Under the pieces are notes generated by a model, which worked only from the letters and a program-made list of their open reading frames with translations, ran no database searches and was not told the origin of the DNA. Both the position numbers and the translations under genes were made by a program. Below are positions 1 through 11,895 of a stretch of 64,000 bases of DNA, in pieces. Within the stretch, counting starts at the first letter, position 1, and every line of letters begins with the position of its first letter. Source of the DNA: Plicaturopsis crispa FD-325 SS-3 (Eukaryota; Basidiomycota; Agaricomycetes; Amylocorticiales; Amylocorticiaceae); assembly GCA_000827205.1 (NCBI GenBank), contig KN832562.1, positions 881,328 through 945,327 of the forward strand, in the 5' to 3' direction.

Positions 1-937
1 CGCCCAAGCCAAAGCTTTGTTTTCGCGCGGGCGAAAACTTTGATTTCGCCGGCGCGAAATGAAACCCGAAATGAAACATGTTGGGCTTCATTTGGACGGG
101 GTTATAGCCCAGCTTTGGGGCTGGCTTTTGGGCTACCCTAAATGCTGCCTTTGTCCAGCGCGACAGTCAAGTTGTCGCCCCGGAGATAGAATATATTTTG
201 CCACCCATAAAATCCCCCTTCTGGCGAAAATTTCGTGTCCGCGACACCCTATCTGTAGCACATACAAAAGGAAACCCAGAAATGATGTTTTTGTGTTAAT
301 TTTAGATCTCCCTTTGGCACGGGCGTAATTTTAGCATTAGCAGGCGCGGCGGCTGGGCTTTCCCGGTGTCTAAATACAGCCCAAAATGCGACACAATATT
401 CTTTACTTTGGGACGGATTTTGCTTTGGCTACAGGAAGCATATCGCGCGGGCGTAATTCAGACCAAAATTTCTATTTTCGCACCAACTTTTGGGTAAATT
501 ATAGCAGGGGCGTAATTCTGGGCCACCCGCTGTGAGAACATACGGCACATGTGGGGCGGTCGGTGGCGGTCGGGAAAAGCCAGGAGACGTTTGAACTTTA
601 AACTGGATGGCGGCGGCAGCCATACGAGGCACTTCGGGATTGCATCAAACATGACAAACGGACTACGAATGTAGGAAAGCAGACGGCCGACGGCCAACGG
701 ACGGCATTGAACAGGCACTGAAAAACTGTATGTGTCCGCGATTCTACATCCGTCTTTCGTTCGGCTCCATCTTCGCCATCGAGCTCACGTTCGCAGTCAC
801 CAGGCGACATTCAGCGACGCCCAGGGAACATAAGCTCGAGCAGGCGTCATCGGCGATGGGCTGTTAAATACATAGGTAAGTCGTGCCAGCATCCCAGCGC
901 GAGCCTCGTTTTGAACGTGCAGTCAGATTTTCAACAC
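1..937. other. Intergenic, AT/GC-patchy left edge
   Basis: No convincing gene. The first 60 bases hold a hairpin (GGCGAAA / TTTCGCC inside GC-rich flanks, about 27-56). The 10-mer GGGCGTAATT occurs three times on the + strand (321, 449, 508). A good splice donor (GGTAAGT) at about 872 may end a 5' UTR exon of the next gene. The open frames here are short and have no family resemblance. Confidence 0.5.
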
Positions 938-2909
938 ATGCAGCCCGCCACAACTTCTCATTCCGCCACCACGACCAAGTTTGTGAAATCGCCAACTGCA
1001 TTTCCCCGTCCGCGCTCGGACACCACGCACGCACGGCCGCGCTCTCTTACGTTTGCTTGTCCGCCGGAACCGTCTCATTCGACCCGCCGCAGCTCGATGG
1101 TGTCGCCCAGTTCGTCCTGGTCATCGACCACCCGCTGCTCCTCGCCCCGCCCACCGACATTGACGCCGTGGGTGCTTGACGTAGAACACGTTCACCGCAC
1201 CCTCGGGCAGACGCACCACCGGGCGGTGCTCGTTCTCGGATGTACGTCGCAGTGCCATACGAACCTTTGCAATAAATAATGTTTGTGTTCAGGTTCTACT
1301 GTGCAGTCACTCGTACCCCTCTTGTCCACTGCATCGCTCCTAATCATCGCATCGCCTGCGCTGTCCTTGGCCGCGGTGTCGTCCATCGTGCCCGCTGACG
1401 GCCCCGCCGTGCGAATTCTTCGCCCGCATGTGCAACCCTCCAGCGCATTTGGTCTCATCCACGTTCTCGAGTGGGCCGCACGCATCGCGCGTGTCTGGCG
1501 AGAAGACGGAGGTGTGGTCGGCGTGGCGGAACTCGACGAGGGCGATGACGGCGAAAAGATTGACCGGAAGCGTGGTATTTTTAGCCGCAAGACGTCATCG
1601 CGCAGCCCGGAATTTGGGGGTGGCGGCGGGGGCGAAAGGCGGCTGGACGCGGTTTTGAACTTTCTAGACGAGGGAAACGGGAAGGATATGGAGACCACGG
1701 ACAAGACGACGCTAAAGCATGCGATTCTGGTCGGTGCGCTGTCGAGGCCGTATGTAATCGGCACATCTCGCCCAGAGGTCTCTACGTTCGCGCGACACAG
1801 TTCCACGAATCTTTCTCCAGACTCGTCGCGTCGTCCGGACTTGCCCAAGCGAGACCGACCGCACAGTTTCATTTCGCGTCCGCTCTCGTCTCTGCACCTG
1901 CACTCGTTCAAGTTGTCCTCCATCGGAAAAAGACGTGGTACGTTCCGCACCATGTCATTTCATCTGTGTCTCACCGATAACCACAGAAAAATCACCCGCG
2001 CCGCCGACACTAGAAGTGCCCCAGCGACGAGTAAAGTCGCATGAACAGGCGCAGGCGCAGACTATCCACGTGCTGCCCCCGCACGCGCCGTCGTCGTTAG
2101 TGGCTGCGCTCGCGTCGTTCTTGAAAGTCTCGGAGTCGTCATCGGTCACGGTATCGCAATCGCACCCCGGCTCGCAGTCACGCCCAGCCTCGATGTACGA
2201 CGTGCCGACGCACAGCTCGTCACTGCGCAACTTCCCTTCGCTACCTCTCCTGGAGGACGAAAACGAGCACACGAGCGAGCAACACGGCGCGTACATCGTC
2301 CCGCGAGCGATGCTCAGCGCCCCGGTGTCGATTCCCGCCCCAACGGCGGACGCATCCATCCCGGCCGTAACCGTGGGCGAGCTTCTCCTGCGCGGTCTCG
2401 GCCCGCGCGACGCGATCCTTCTGGGCGGCGACGTCGTGCTGAACGGTGCCGATACTACGCTGAGCTCCTTCGGGTCCACGAGCTCTCTTTCTGCCGCACC
2501 GCGGCAGCGCGCGCGCATGCGGCACGGGCGCTTGAGCCTATCCGCGTCGTTCTCGAACTCGTTCGTCGGCGAGGACACGCCGGAGGAGGCGGAGGACGTC
2601 ATCCCGGTGCTCACGCTCATCCCACCCACGCCGAAACATGCCGTGCCGCCGTCAAGATTTCCTTCCCCATCGACCATTGTGCCGCGGAGCCCGCTTGCGC
2701 CCGCGGCGGAGTCGGATTCGTCGTCCCCCAGCACGGCGAGGTCGAGTCCGTCGCTGACGCCGCCTGCGGATCTGTCGACGCCCGACTCGAGTCGCACGCC
2801 CAGTGTTGCTGAGAAAACGCCTGGCTTCGCGGATTGGATGAAATTGCCTGGCCGTACTGCTGTGGTCAGCGAGGAGGCGCGGGGGTGGCGATTCTGGCGC
2901 GCGAGCTGA
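938..2909 (+). CDS. Hypothetical Ser/Pro-rich protein
   Basis: I do not recognise this protein. The model is exons 938-1241, 1293-1937 and 1987-2909, which join in frame to 623 aa. Both introns (51 and 49 nt) have GTACGT donors and CAG acceptors. The central part has an aliphatic stretch followed by an acidic patch (LDEGDDGEK). The C-terminal 300 aa are Ser/Pro-rich and end in a basic/aromatic tail (GWRFWRAS). The weak point is the 5' end. ATG 938 gives a low-complexity Ser/Thr start, but a second frame (about 883-1179) over the same bases has stronger codon-like GC3 and reads DGVAQFVLVIDHPLLL. It reaches a stop just where the accepted frame becomes GC3-rich, so a one-base indel or a missed intron near 1178 is possible. 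Confidence 0.6.
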
Positions 2910-3255
2910 TCCCGACTTCTATTCTATCTTTCGAACCTGCGCATAAGAACCCTTTTTTAAATATTACTTTGGAACTGGACTTACTCGGACTCGCTTTTGC
3001 ATTCTGTACACTTGCATCGCACGCATGTAGAGTATTTATCCGTAGCAACGACCGCTTTCCACGACGCCGCAAAATCGAAGTCTCCATTTCATTTCATTTC
3101 CGAGCGTAGTAGGAAATAGCCCCTGAGTGACTGCTCAAGTTACGTCTGAGCAACCTGCTTTCGTACGCCACTTGCTCGCAACCCAAACACTCATTTCTGT
3201 CATTATATCTCTTGTGGACTGGAAGATAATCAGCTTGTCTGGAGGAACCGGTGCT
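2910..3255. other. Intergenic between Ser-rich gene and ATG11
   Basis: About 345 bases holding the 3' UTR of the upstream gene and the ATG11 promoter. I see no clear TATA box and no additional gene. Confidence 0.5.
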
Positions 3256-6200
3256 ATGCTGCAGATATGCCGCGCGGAGGATGGTGAAGTGACCCAGGTG
3301 CGGACAGTTGACAAGTTGTTCGGGCGGGCTGCGCTCACGGCCCGTGCTTGTGTAGGTGAACGCAACGCTGCGCGATATAGAAAGGTAGACAGCACTTACA
3401 CGCTTATGCCCAACCTGTTAACGCGCTATAAACAGGACGGGAAGCTTGGAATTGTTTCTGCATCGTGAAACGGGAGTGGACGAGGAGGCTATTCTGGTGT
3501 ACCTCTCAGATGGCCAGAGACTACGGAGCGACAATCTTAGAGAACTGGCCGGGGCACACGATCAGGTGAGTAGTGTAGAGCACTCTTATTAATGCCGCGA
3601 TGAACGTTGTGGTTGCAGTCGATCTATGTCTTCAATAAATACTACCTCGATTTTGACCTCGAGGAGGTCTTGCAAGAGCTGAGGGTTGTCGCGCCCTTAC
3701 AGCCCCCAATAGAGGGTATGTCTCTATACATGCCAATCCAAAATGATTGCTCACCCCACGCTCAGAGAGCATCGCTGCCACACCCCCGTTTCGCCCCTCG
3801 CAACTCGCAGACTCTTACGTGCGCACCGCACATGCCCACCAGGAGCACATAACACACACGCTATCCACACTGCAATATCAACACGAAGCCGTCCGCATAG
3901 CGTCTAGCAGCCTCGACCTCAATGTCCTCGCCATCGCGGACGCGTTCGAGGGCATCGCCATGGGCGCGCGCCGGGAGCTCGACAAGCAAGCGTCGCTGCT
4001 CGCAGGCCTAGATGCGGATCTGCAAATCATCAATAGGGTGAAGATTCACGTCGAGTTCATGTCGCCCGCGGTGCGGAAGGCCATCGAGGCGGGGGAGAAA
4101 TCGAGGACGCTTGGTGACTATGTTTCGGACGCCAAGATGCGCCAGGTCGCAGACATATGTGCTCGTGCGCATGGTAAGCGTCTTTCCACCCGTAAGCTCT
4201 TAGATTGCTGCTGATTCGTAGGTAGATGACTTGGAGAGTCGCTTTTCTCAAACTGAGCAATCTATGTCTCGGTTGCGCGAAGGCACAGACGCCGTTCGGT
4301 CGACAGTCGCAGATACACGGTAACTGTCTGTTCAATATCGTGCTGTTTGGGATACTAAATACGTTTAGGCTGTTGGACGATGCTAACGCGTGTCTACGAC
4401 GCTCACACGACATTTCTGACAAGATTACAGATGTTGCAGGTGCCCTTGAGAGTACGAAGTTTCCTGTTGTATGAATTGCTACACGCTCACCATATCCTCA
4501 GGTCCAGCACCCGACCCAGACGAGCTATTACAAGGTAGTTGCTATCACTGACTGTTTTCTGGTCGTGTAACTAATGCTTTCCAGAACTCAAGCGCCTTGA
4601 CACCGCGCTCCGCCACGAAGTACAACTAATAACTGATATCAAGGTCAGTTTTTCTCGTGAGACGCATTGGGCGTCACTAACTTGCGTGCAGAATGCGTAC
4701 ACCGAGCAATGTATCGGCGCCCTTCGACAAATTAGTCTACTAAATAGTGACGTGGTGCAACTACCCGTGTCTCTTACCTCTCTACAAGCTAGCTTCCGTG
4801 GAAAGAATAGCTTCTCACACATCCAACGGCTTCACAACATGCTATATGCGTATGGCGCTACTGTCATTGAAGTTGTACGACGGAAGGAGTTTGGTGAGCT
4901 GAGATTTATAGCATTCGAGATGACCAGCTTGACGGTGTCTCAGCGCGATTTTTCTACCAGAGAGCGCAAAGCATCCTGGAAGTCATGGCGAAGGTTTCGT
5001 AAGTAAATTTATATACCCTCTCCAACCGTCTTTTTTAACGCCAGTGTAGAGCGAGCGAGCGGAAACGTCGGCAAGTATATCGCGGTGAAGTCCATGGCCA
5101 ACTTCCGTTTGACACGAAAGGCATGGACGACCCCGTGCCGACGATCGATTTCTCGCCGTCGGGGAACTTGGATGCCACCTACTCGCTCGAGCGCGAGGAT
5201 GTGGAAGGTACGCAATGGCGCCATGCCAATGCTTTCGCTACATTGACATTGCATGCAGTGCTGTTTCGTGTTCTAGATGACCTAGAGCGGGTTGCACGGT
5301 CTAGTGCAGATACTGTGGCTTTGGGCGCAGTGCGAGAATCCCGAATTGCTCTCGAGAAACTGGTCACCAAGATGGACAATCTCGAGGCGGGGTTTGACCG
5401 CATCGCTGAACGCTCTTGTGAGTACCATTTCCTCAGACGCGACACATGAACTCAATCACATGCAGTGTTATCGGCTTCAAGGCTCTCGTCATCTCGAAGG
5501 CGAGGTATGTGCCGTTTCTTTAGTTCGAAACTGCCATGTTAACAGCACCCCTAGCCACTGAAGCCGACGATCAGATGTTCAGTGAACTCGCCGAGCAGCT
5601 CCGAGTGACCCAGGAGGCCAAGGAGCACCAGGAGGCCATGTTCCAAGAAGAGCGCACATCATTACAGATGGAGATTCACCGCCTAAAGAGCAGTGTCCAG
5701 GACGTCGATGCCACGGTAAACACGGAACAGGAGCGTGCCGATCGTGTCGAGCGTGACTTGCATCAGGCCCGGGCCCAGGTGGAAAGCGAGATAAACGCTC
5801 GGCGAATACTAGAAGAGCGACACGCGGATCTGCGGGCGGATGCGGAAAACCAGCGACAATCCCTTGCCAATGCGTTGAGTGAGGCGACACAACAGGCCAG
5901 AGAGGCTGAAATGTTGCGACAAGAGCTCGCGCAGGTCCGCGCCGAGTTCGAGGATGTGAAGGCGCTGGAGGCAAAGAACGAGGCCAAATTTGCAGGACTA
6001 CTAGAGGATCAGGCGACTACACTGCGGAACCTCGAAGAAGCCCGAGCTCGAGGTGAGGATCTGTCCATCCAAATACAGAGCGCTCGTACGGAGAGTGACG
6101 ACGTCACCCGGGCGCTCAAAGACGCCGCCAGGGAGAAGGATCGCCTCCTTCGTGCCCAAGCTGCAGAGCACGACCGCATCATGCGTGACCACATCGCTGA

Positions 6201-8154
6201 GGCTGACGGAGACCGTGCTGTCCTGGAGCATCAGTTCTCAGAGCTGAAGGCTGAGATGGAACACGTCGAGAGGGAGCTCAAGGACGCTCGCGCGCAAGGC
6301 GAGATAGACCGTGCCGACGCCGTGGGCCTCCGTGTCGAGCTCCAGCGAGTCGAGCACGAGCTGCGGGAATCACGCCACGCCGAACGGGCTCTGCGGGCTG
6401 ACCTCGAAGCTGGGCAGGCCTCCCAGTCCGACTATGAGCATCGACTCGAGAACAGCAGCCGTCTGGTGGCACAGATACTCGATGTCGCCATCGCGTTCCG
6501 TAACTCTCATGTGAAGGCCTTGTCCACAGCGCAGACTATGACAGCACACCCGTCATCCCTGTCGAAGACATCTCCCAATCTCCTTGATGCCTCCTTCCCC
6601 TCTGGACTGCGCCACAGCATGATTGGGGCCCCTGATGAGCCCTCGCCGATAGACCATTCGGACCCTGCATCAGCCTTGGAGCAGCTCAGAGCATTCGATC
6701 ATGACCACTTCTTGGAAACGATCGGAAAAGCGGGCTCTACCATTCGGAAGTGGCAGAAACAATGCAAGGAGTATCGAGAACGCGCGAAGGGCAAAATTTC
6801 TTTCCGAAATTTTGCCAAAGGCGATTTGGCACTCTTCCTTCCTACTCGCAACTCCGTCTCGAAGCCTTGGGCTGCATTCAACGGTACGCTGCTTGTCCAC
6901 CTATTTTTTCTTACTTGGGCAATGTGGATGATGGTGGCTGACGCCGAGGTTTATCCTCTTATCTTAGTGTCGTTCCCGCATTACTTCTTGCAAGCTAATG
7001 GCCATCTCGCCGAGCAACTCAAGACTCGTGAATGGATTGTCGCAAGAATTACATCCATCACCGAGCGTGTTGTTGATCACAATGTATGTTGCATGCAATG
7101 TGTATCTTCCGAGCACCGACTTAACCTCATTCAATGCTAGGACCCGACCAGCAACCCGTACGGCCTCGGTGATGGTGTGAAGTATTATATGCTCGAAGTA
7201 GAAGACTGGACACAGCCCAATCCACCTACCAAGCGCAAAGTTTCATCGCGCAAAGTCCCCTCCGAGCAGCCTCCGCCAGAAGCGACTGTCACGACAACAT
7301 TATCTACTTCTCCCACTGGTGTTCTACCTCCACCTCCACCTGGTCCTCCTCAAGGCGAGGTCGAGGATTCCTTTCGTGCTACACACCCTCCAACATCTCA
7401 CCTTTTCCCTGTTCGGTCGCGGGCAAATTCCTCCCCAACCGCTGGACCGTCGTCCTTATCGAGACTATTGGCTCAGGCACCGGTAGAAAGTAATCTAGGG
7501 ACTGTTCCATCGCCACGAGATCGAACTCCTTCGCCGGCTACCTCTCCACCACCGCCCCCTTCTCCATCCCACGCTGGATCGGGATCGGGACCGCATAGTC
7601 ATGTATTGGGTGCACCATCACCCCTGCGGCCGGCGTCTCGTTCGTCACGAATATCAACGTCCTCCCGTTTCTCTGTGGGGCGTATTCCACCGCTGGGAAG
7701 TTCGTCCTCTGGGACTCCAGGTGCCGCGAAAGCTGCTCCCACGACGGCATTGACAGAACATCGAATGTCGCCAGTTCCGTCTCCCCCTCCTTCGAGCAAT
7801 GGAGACACGGCCCACAGACCAGATTCTCCGTCCCCTACCGCGTCGCTATCCGAAGGCATGTCGAATATGCTTTCACACCGGCGTCGGACGGCCTCATATC
7901 ACGTACCGCGAGTGTCCCCACTGGCAAAGACCTCGATGCCGTCAAATTTAGGCCCCTCGACGTCATCCAGTAGTGGCGGGATAACAGCGAGTAGCACATT
8001 GGCCAATCTCGCCAGTAGTTGGGGTGTTTCCTTCGGTCGAAGAAAGAAGTCGGAGCTGGCGAATTCATCGACGCCTCTCTCTCCGGCGAATGCAACAGGA
8101 AGCACGGATCAAGCGACGGAATCAACCGCGAGCGAGCTCCTCAAGCGCTTTTGA
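3256..8154 (+). CDS. ATG11: Autophagy scaffold protein Atg11
   Basis: Atg11 is the scaffold that links cargo receptors to the Atg1 kinase in selective autophagy. The N-terminus starts MLQICRAEDGEV and continues with the ubiquitin-like features ILVYLSDGQRLRSDN and YLDFDLEEVLQELR. A helical Atg17-like region follows, then a coiled coil of about 400 aa (5546-6500). The C-terminal Atg11 domain has REWIVARITSI, NPYGLGDG and YYMLEVEDW, and ends in a Ser/Pro tail. Exons: 3256-about 3314, 3436-3565, 3619-3715, 3766-4173, 4226-4319, 4369-4439, 4502-4534, 4585-4643, 4692-4893, 4944-4998, 5050-5207, 5259-5417, 5466-5504, 5546-6883, 6968-7083, 7141-8154, giving about 1343 aa, normal for the family. The first donor is uncertain: the standard-looking GT sites give the wrong phase, and only GTTGTT (3315) or GTTCGG (3318) fit. 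Confidence 0.92.
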
Positions 8155-9555
8155 AACCACTAGACGCGACTGGTGATCGATGCACCTAATAAGAAATGCT
8201 CGCTAGGCGGACATTTCCCATTGCTTTGGTCGATGAGTTATTTGCATGCTATAGTATATGGGTCTCATAGTACAAATTAATCAAACACATACTTTTTAGG
8301 ATGGGTCCTTCGCGTGCTTCAAACTCTGGGCAATGCCGTCTCACAAACCTGAAGGACTAGAGGAATGCCTCAGCTTGTGGATTGATCGTTATCAGACTCT
8401 GAACGTTCTTGGCCATAGTGGCGTCGCTTTCACCGACCGGAATCAATCTAAGGAGGAATACCTGCGAACGCCAGACCGCAGACTTCGGAGCCCGAGCAGA
8501 TCTTCGCACCGTACTGACTCGCTATCCTGGTTATCCCCCGCAACTGTTTCAGGACTCCAGGCGGGGTAGGCTAGCTGTCGGATGACTTCAGGGCGCCAGC
8601 TTGCGTGATGGCTACAACTGATGTCCTTGACGTTCTGGGAATTTGAGCTACGGTGCCTCATAACCAGGCATCACTATGCCCTGCTCGTCTGAATCCTCGC
8701 CGAGAATTCTCCGTCGAGGGTAGCGTTGCATGATGTGCTTATGGTGCGTCGTTCCCGCAATGTTCCTGACCTGACCCGGCTATGGATGATAACCTCGACT
8801 TTAGGCTGGAGATCCATACCGACTGAATGGTAGGCATGCCTGATTCACGTCGGCTTACCAGGGCCTTCACTTCTCGGCACCACCACGACGGTCCACAGGA
8901 ATAGACAAGAACCTTACAGGAAGCTTGAGAACGTGCCATTTTCATGCTACCAGTACCAAGGCTGACATTGGGATCTTCAGCACCCTGATAGCAGCCCCGG
9001 ACACGCTGCTTCCAGCCAAGTGCGAATCTTGCCTGTATTTTGACCACATTCACTCAGAACCACGCCAAAGTTTCGCCGCAATAAAGGACACGCTGGAAAA
9101 GAAATCATCGCTTTACTCGAGTACTATCCCCAAACGTAAAGACGGTGACTGCTTTTCTCTCTTAGACTGGTCCCTCGTGTTCATATGCATATTGCAGCGT
9201 ATCACTGTTGAAATCAAAAGTGTTCCGCTAAGAATGAATGTAGGACACCTTGCCAACTTACGAGAGCTGAAAATTCAGGTCGTATGATCCTTCTGAAATT
9301 CAACAGGTCCCGAGCCTTCTTCGCGCATAGAGGGCGGGCCCGGGCTGACCGCTGCATTTCCCCACATCCAAATTACCTCGGCGAAACCTGGGGGAGCATG
9401 AGCGGAAAAAACCACGTTTCGCAACAAGTCACCTGCCAGGGAGCAGGGCTAGTAGGTTCGTGCGGTCGAGACTATAAGACTGCGACTGGCCTCTACCCGG
9501 GCTTCTTCCCATCCAGTCTCCTCCCTCTATTCCTATCGCAATCTCCACAACAGCC
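8155..9555. other. Intergenic, ATG11 3' end to sugar transporter promoter
   Basis: About 1.4 kb without a supportable gene; the open frames are short and lack family features. The right end is the transporter promoter. A CTGGGG element near 9390 fits the CreA/Mig1 consensus SYGGRG, but a six-base match may be chance. Confidence 0.45.
9473..9478 (+). promoter_or_regulatory. TATA box of sugar transporter
   Basis: TATAAG lies about 80 bases upstream of the transporter ATG at 9556, in a pyrimidine-rich leader. Position and sequence fit a TATA element; the transcript start is not shown. Confidence 0.45.
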
Positions 9556-11895
9556 ATGGTAGGAGCAGGTGCAATCACTGGTGGCGCAGATGCTGCATAT
9601 GCTCATCTCGTCGACCCCGGGCGAAGGGTGAGCTATATTGGTTAAATATATCCAGACGGAATAATGACCCATGAAAACCATTCCAAAGTGGTACAATAAC
9701 AGACGGTATGGCGCAGTCTACGGCTTGCCCTACACCATGTCTATATTGATGCACGTCTCCACAGCCTGATTGCACTCAACGGCTGGATTTTTCTTCTGTG
9801 AGTTTCACCACTACCTTACGCGAAGTAATGTGGGTCTGATGTGTTGGTATGCTCAGTCTGATCACGTCTTCGACGAATGGCTACGATGGGAGGTACGCGT
9901 TTAGTGGTGTACTCTCGGCGTTCCCAACACTCAATATTTGTTCACAGCATGATGAACGGTCTACAATCTCTGCCTCATTGGCAGAACGACTTCAACCACC
10001 CGACGGGCGGAAAGCTAGGGCTGCTGAATGCGATCCAGGTACGTAACGCAATGCGCGCACGTAATAATGCATGCTCAAGGGTCGTAGAATATTGGGTCTC
10101 TCGCTGCGTACCCTTTCGCTCCCTACCTCTCTGACGGGATCGGTCGTCGTCCAACCGTCTTCATTGGCGCGACTATTATGACAATCGCCACTGTGATCCA
10201 AACCGCGTCTCAGTCGGTCGGAATGTTCATCGGCGCACGGTGAATATCTCCGTTGTATGAATATATCTCACGCACTTATTCGGGGCAGATTCCTCATTGG
10301 CTTCGGACTGACGTTCGCAGCGAATGCGGCACCAATGCTGGTAAAAGATACGCCTTTTTCCCATTGCATACTTCTCATTATTTCCTGTCTTAGGTCACTG
10401 AAGTTTCTTACCCGACATATCGTGGCCCGCTAACATCGGCATACAACTCCCTCTGGTATTCGGGCTCTATCATGTTCGTTCTCTTCATTCTTGTCTGTCT
10501 ATCGACGCGCTAAGTATTTACACAATTTCCAGAGCCGCTTGGGTCACTTTTGGCACCTTCAGACTGAACAGCAGCTGGTCCTGGCGTGCACCATCAGCGC
10601 TTCAGGGCTTACCCTCTGTACTCCAGCTCCTGCTGATCTGGTTCGGCCCCGAGTCACCCCGATGGCTGATCAGCAAAGGTCACGATGCGCAAGCACTGAA
10701 AACACTTGCGTACTACCACGCCGATGGCAACGAGGAGGATCCCTTGGTACGATATGAGTTCGAGGAAATAAAAACCGCCATCGACTTCGACCGCACAGGT
10801 ATCGTCTAGCCAACGATGGTTCCTATATCATTGTTTTTCACTAATCAATAAATAACAGTATCATCCAATGTCGGGTGGAGATCTCTAATCGCCACACCTG
10901 GAAACCGGAGGCGCATGCGCATAATCGTTGCGCTCGCTTTCTTCTCGCAGTGGTCCGGCAACGGTCTTGTTTCATACTATGTGAGTCTTTCATCAGTGTC
11001 AAGCTCTATCCAATCCCTTTTGACGGTCTACTCCCTAGCTGAACAAGGTCTTCGACTCGATTGGCATAACCAGCAGCACGATCCAGGTAAAGAACCTCTG
11101 AGTCACGCCGCCACGCTCGACTTACACCTGTGAACCCTTCTAGCTACTCATCAACGCGATCCTGCAAATTTGGAACCTGTTCTGGGCGCTGTTTGCCTCG
11201 TCTCTCGTTGACAAAGTCGGACGCCGCGCCCTGTTCTTGACGTCGACGGTGGGTATGCTTATCGCGTTCACCATGCAAACGGTTTGCTCGGCGCAATTTG
11301 CAATCCACGGTTCCACCGCCGCGGCCCATGCTGTTATTGCATTTATCTTCATCTTCTACGCCTTTTACGAGTAAGTCTGACGGTTGGAAAAAATTATACG
11401 AGGCTGACAGTGACCTCACTCGCCAAATAGCCTCGCATTTACGCCGCTTATTGTTTCATATACCGTGGAGATCCTGCCGTACGCTATTCGTGCGAAGGGC
11501 TTCAATGTGTTCAACTTTACGGTCTCCCTCACGCTCATCTTTAATCAATACGTCAACCCCATCGCCCTCGACCACATTGCCTGGAAATACTACGTACGTG
11601 CCTCTATTCTCAAGCGTATCTTTTCAACCCGGGGCTTACTACGATTTGACATTAGCTCGTATATGTGTGCTGGCTCGCCTTCGAGGCTGGCTTCGTGTTC
11701 GTGTTCGTCCTCGAGACGAAGAACAAGACGCTCGAGGAGACCGCGGCACTCTTCGACGGCGAGGATGTTGTTCAACAAATCGCGGATGCCGGTGAACAGG
11801 TCGCCAATACAGACCTCGAAGAGCCGAATGACGAGAAATTGTCGAGGAGCGGTATCGAGTCGTATCACAAGCCGATTGGCGACTCGAAGGTGTGA
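9556..11895 (+). CDS. MFS sugar transporter (hexose/lactose-permease type)
   Basis: Twelve-helix MFS sugar porter, expected at the plasma membrane and driven by the proton gradient. Family marks are NGYDGSMMNGLQ in helix 1, GRRPTIF-like sequence GIGRRPTVFIG after helix 2, FGPESPRWLISKG after helix 6, KVGRRALF in loop 8-9 and ETKNKTLEET after helix 12. The N-terminus (MVGAGAITGG) and the acidic tail are poorly conserved. Exon 1 is 9556-9627, then come very small exons at 9689-9705 (17 nt), 9765-9797 (33 nt) and 9857-9892 (36 nt). All join in frame and rebuild the conserved W-Y-N-N-R-R-L-I-A-L-N-G-W segment. Later introns follow the usual rules, one with a GTTCGT donor (10475 region). The sugar cannot be told from sequence; a lactose/cellobiose-type or general hexose carrier is likely. 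Confidence 0.93.

Noticed and set aside
1192-1953. 253-codon minus-strand open frame antisense to the Ser-rich gene
   Set aside because: It is the shadow of a GC3-rich plus-strand exon; its composition is odd and it has no introns or family features.
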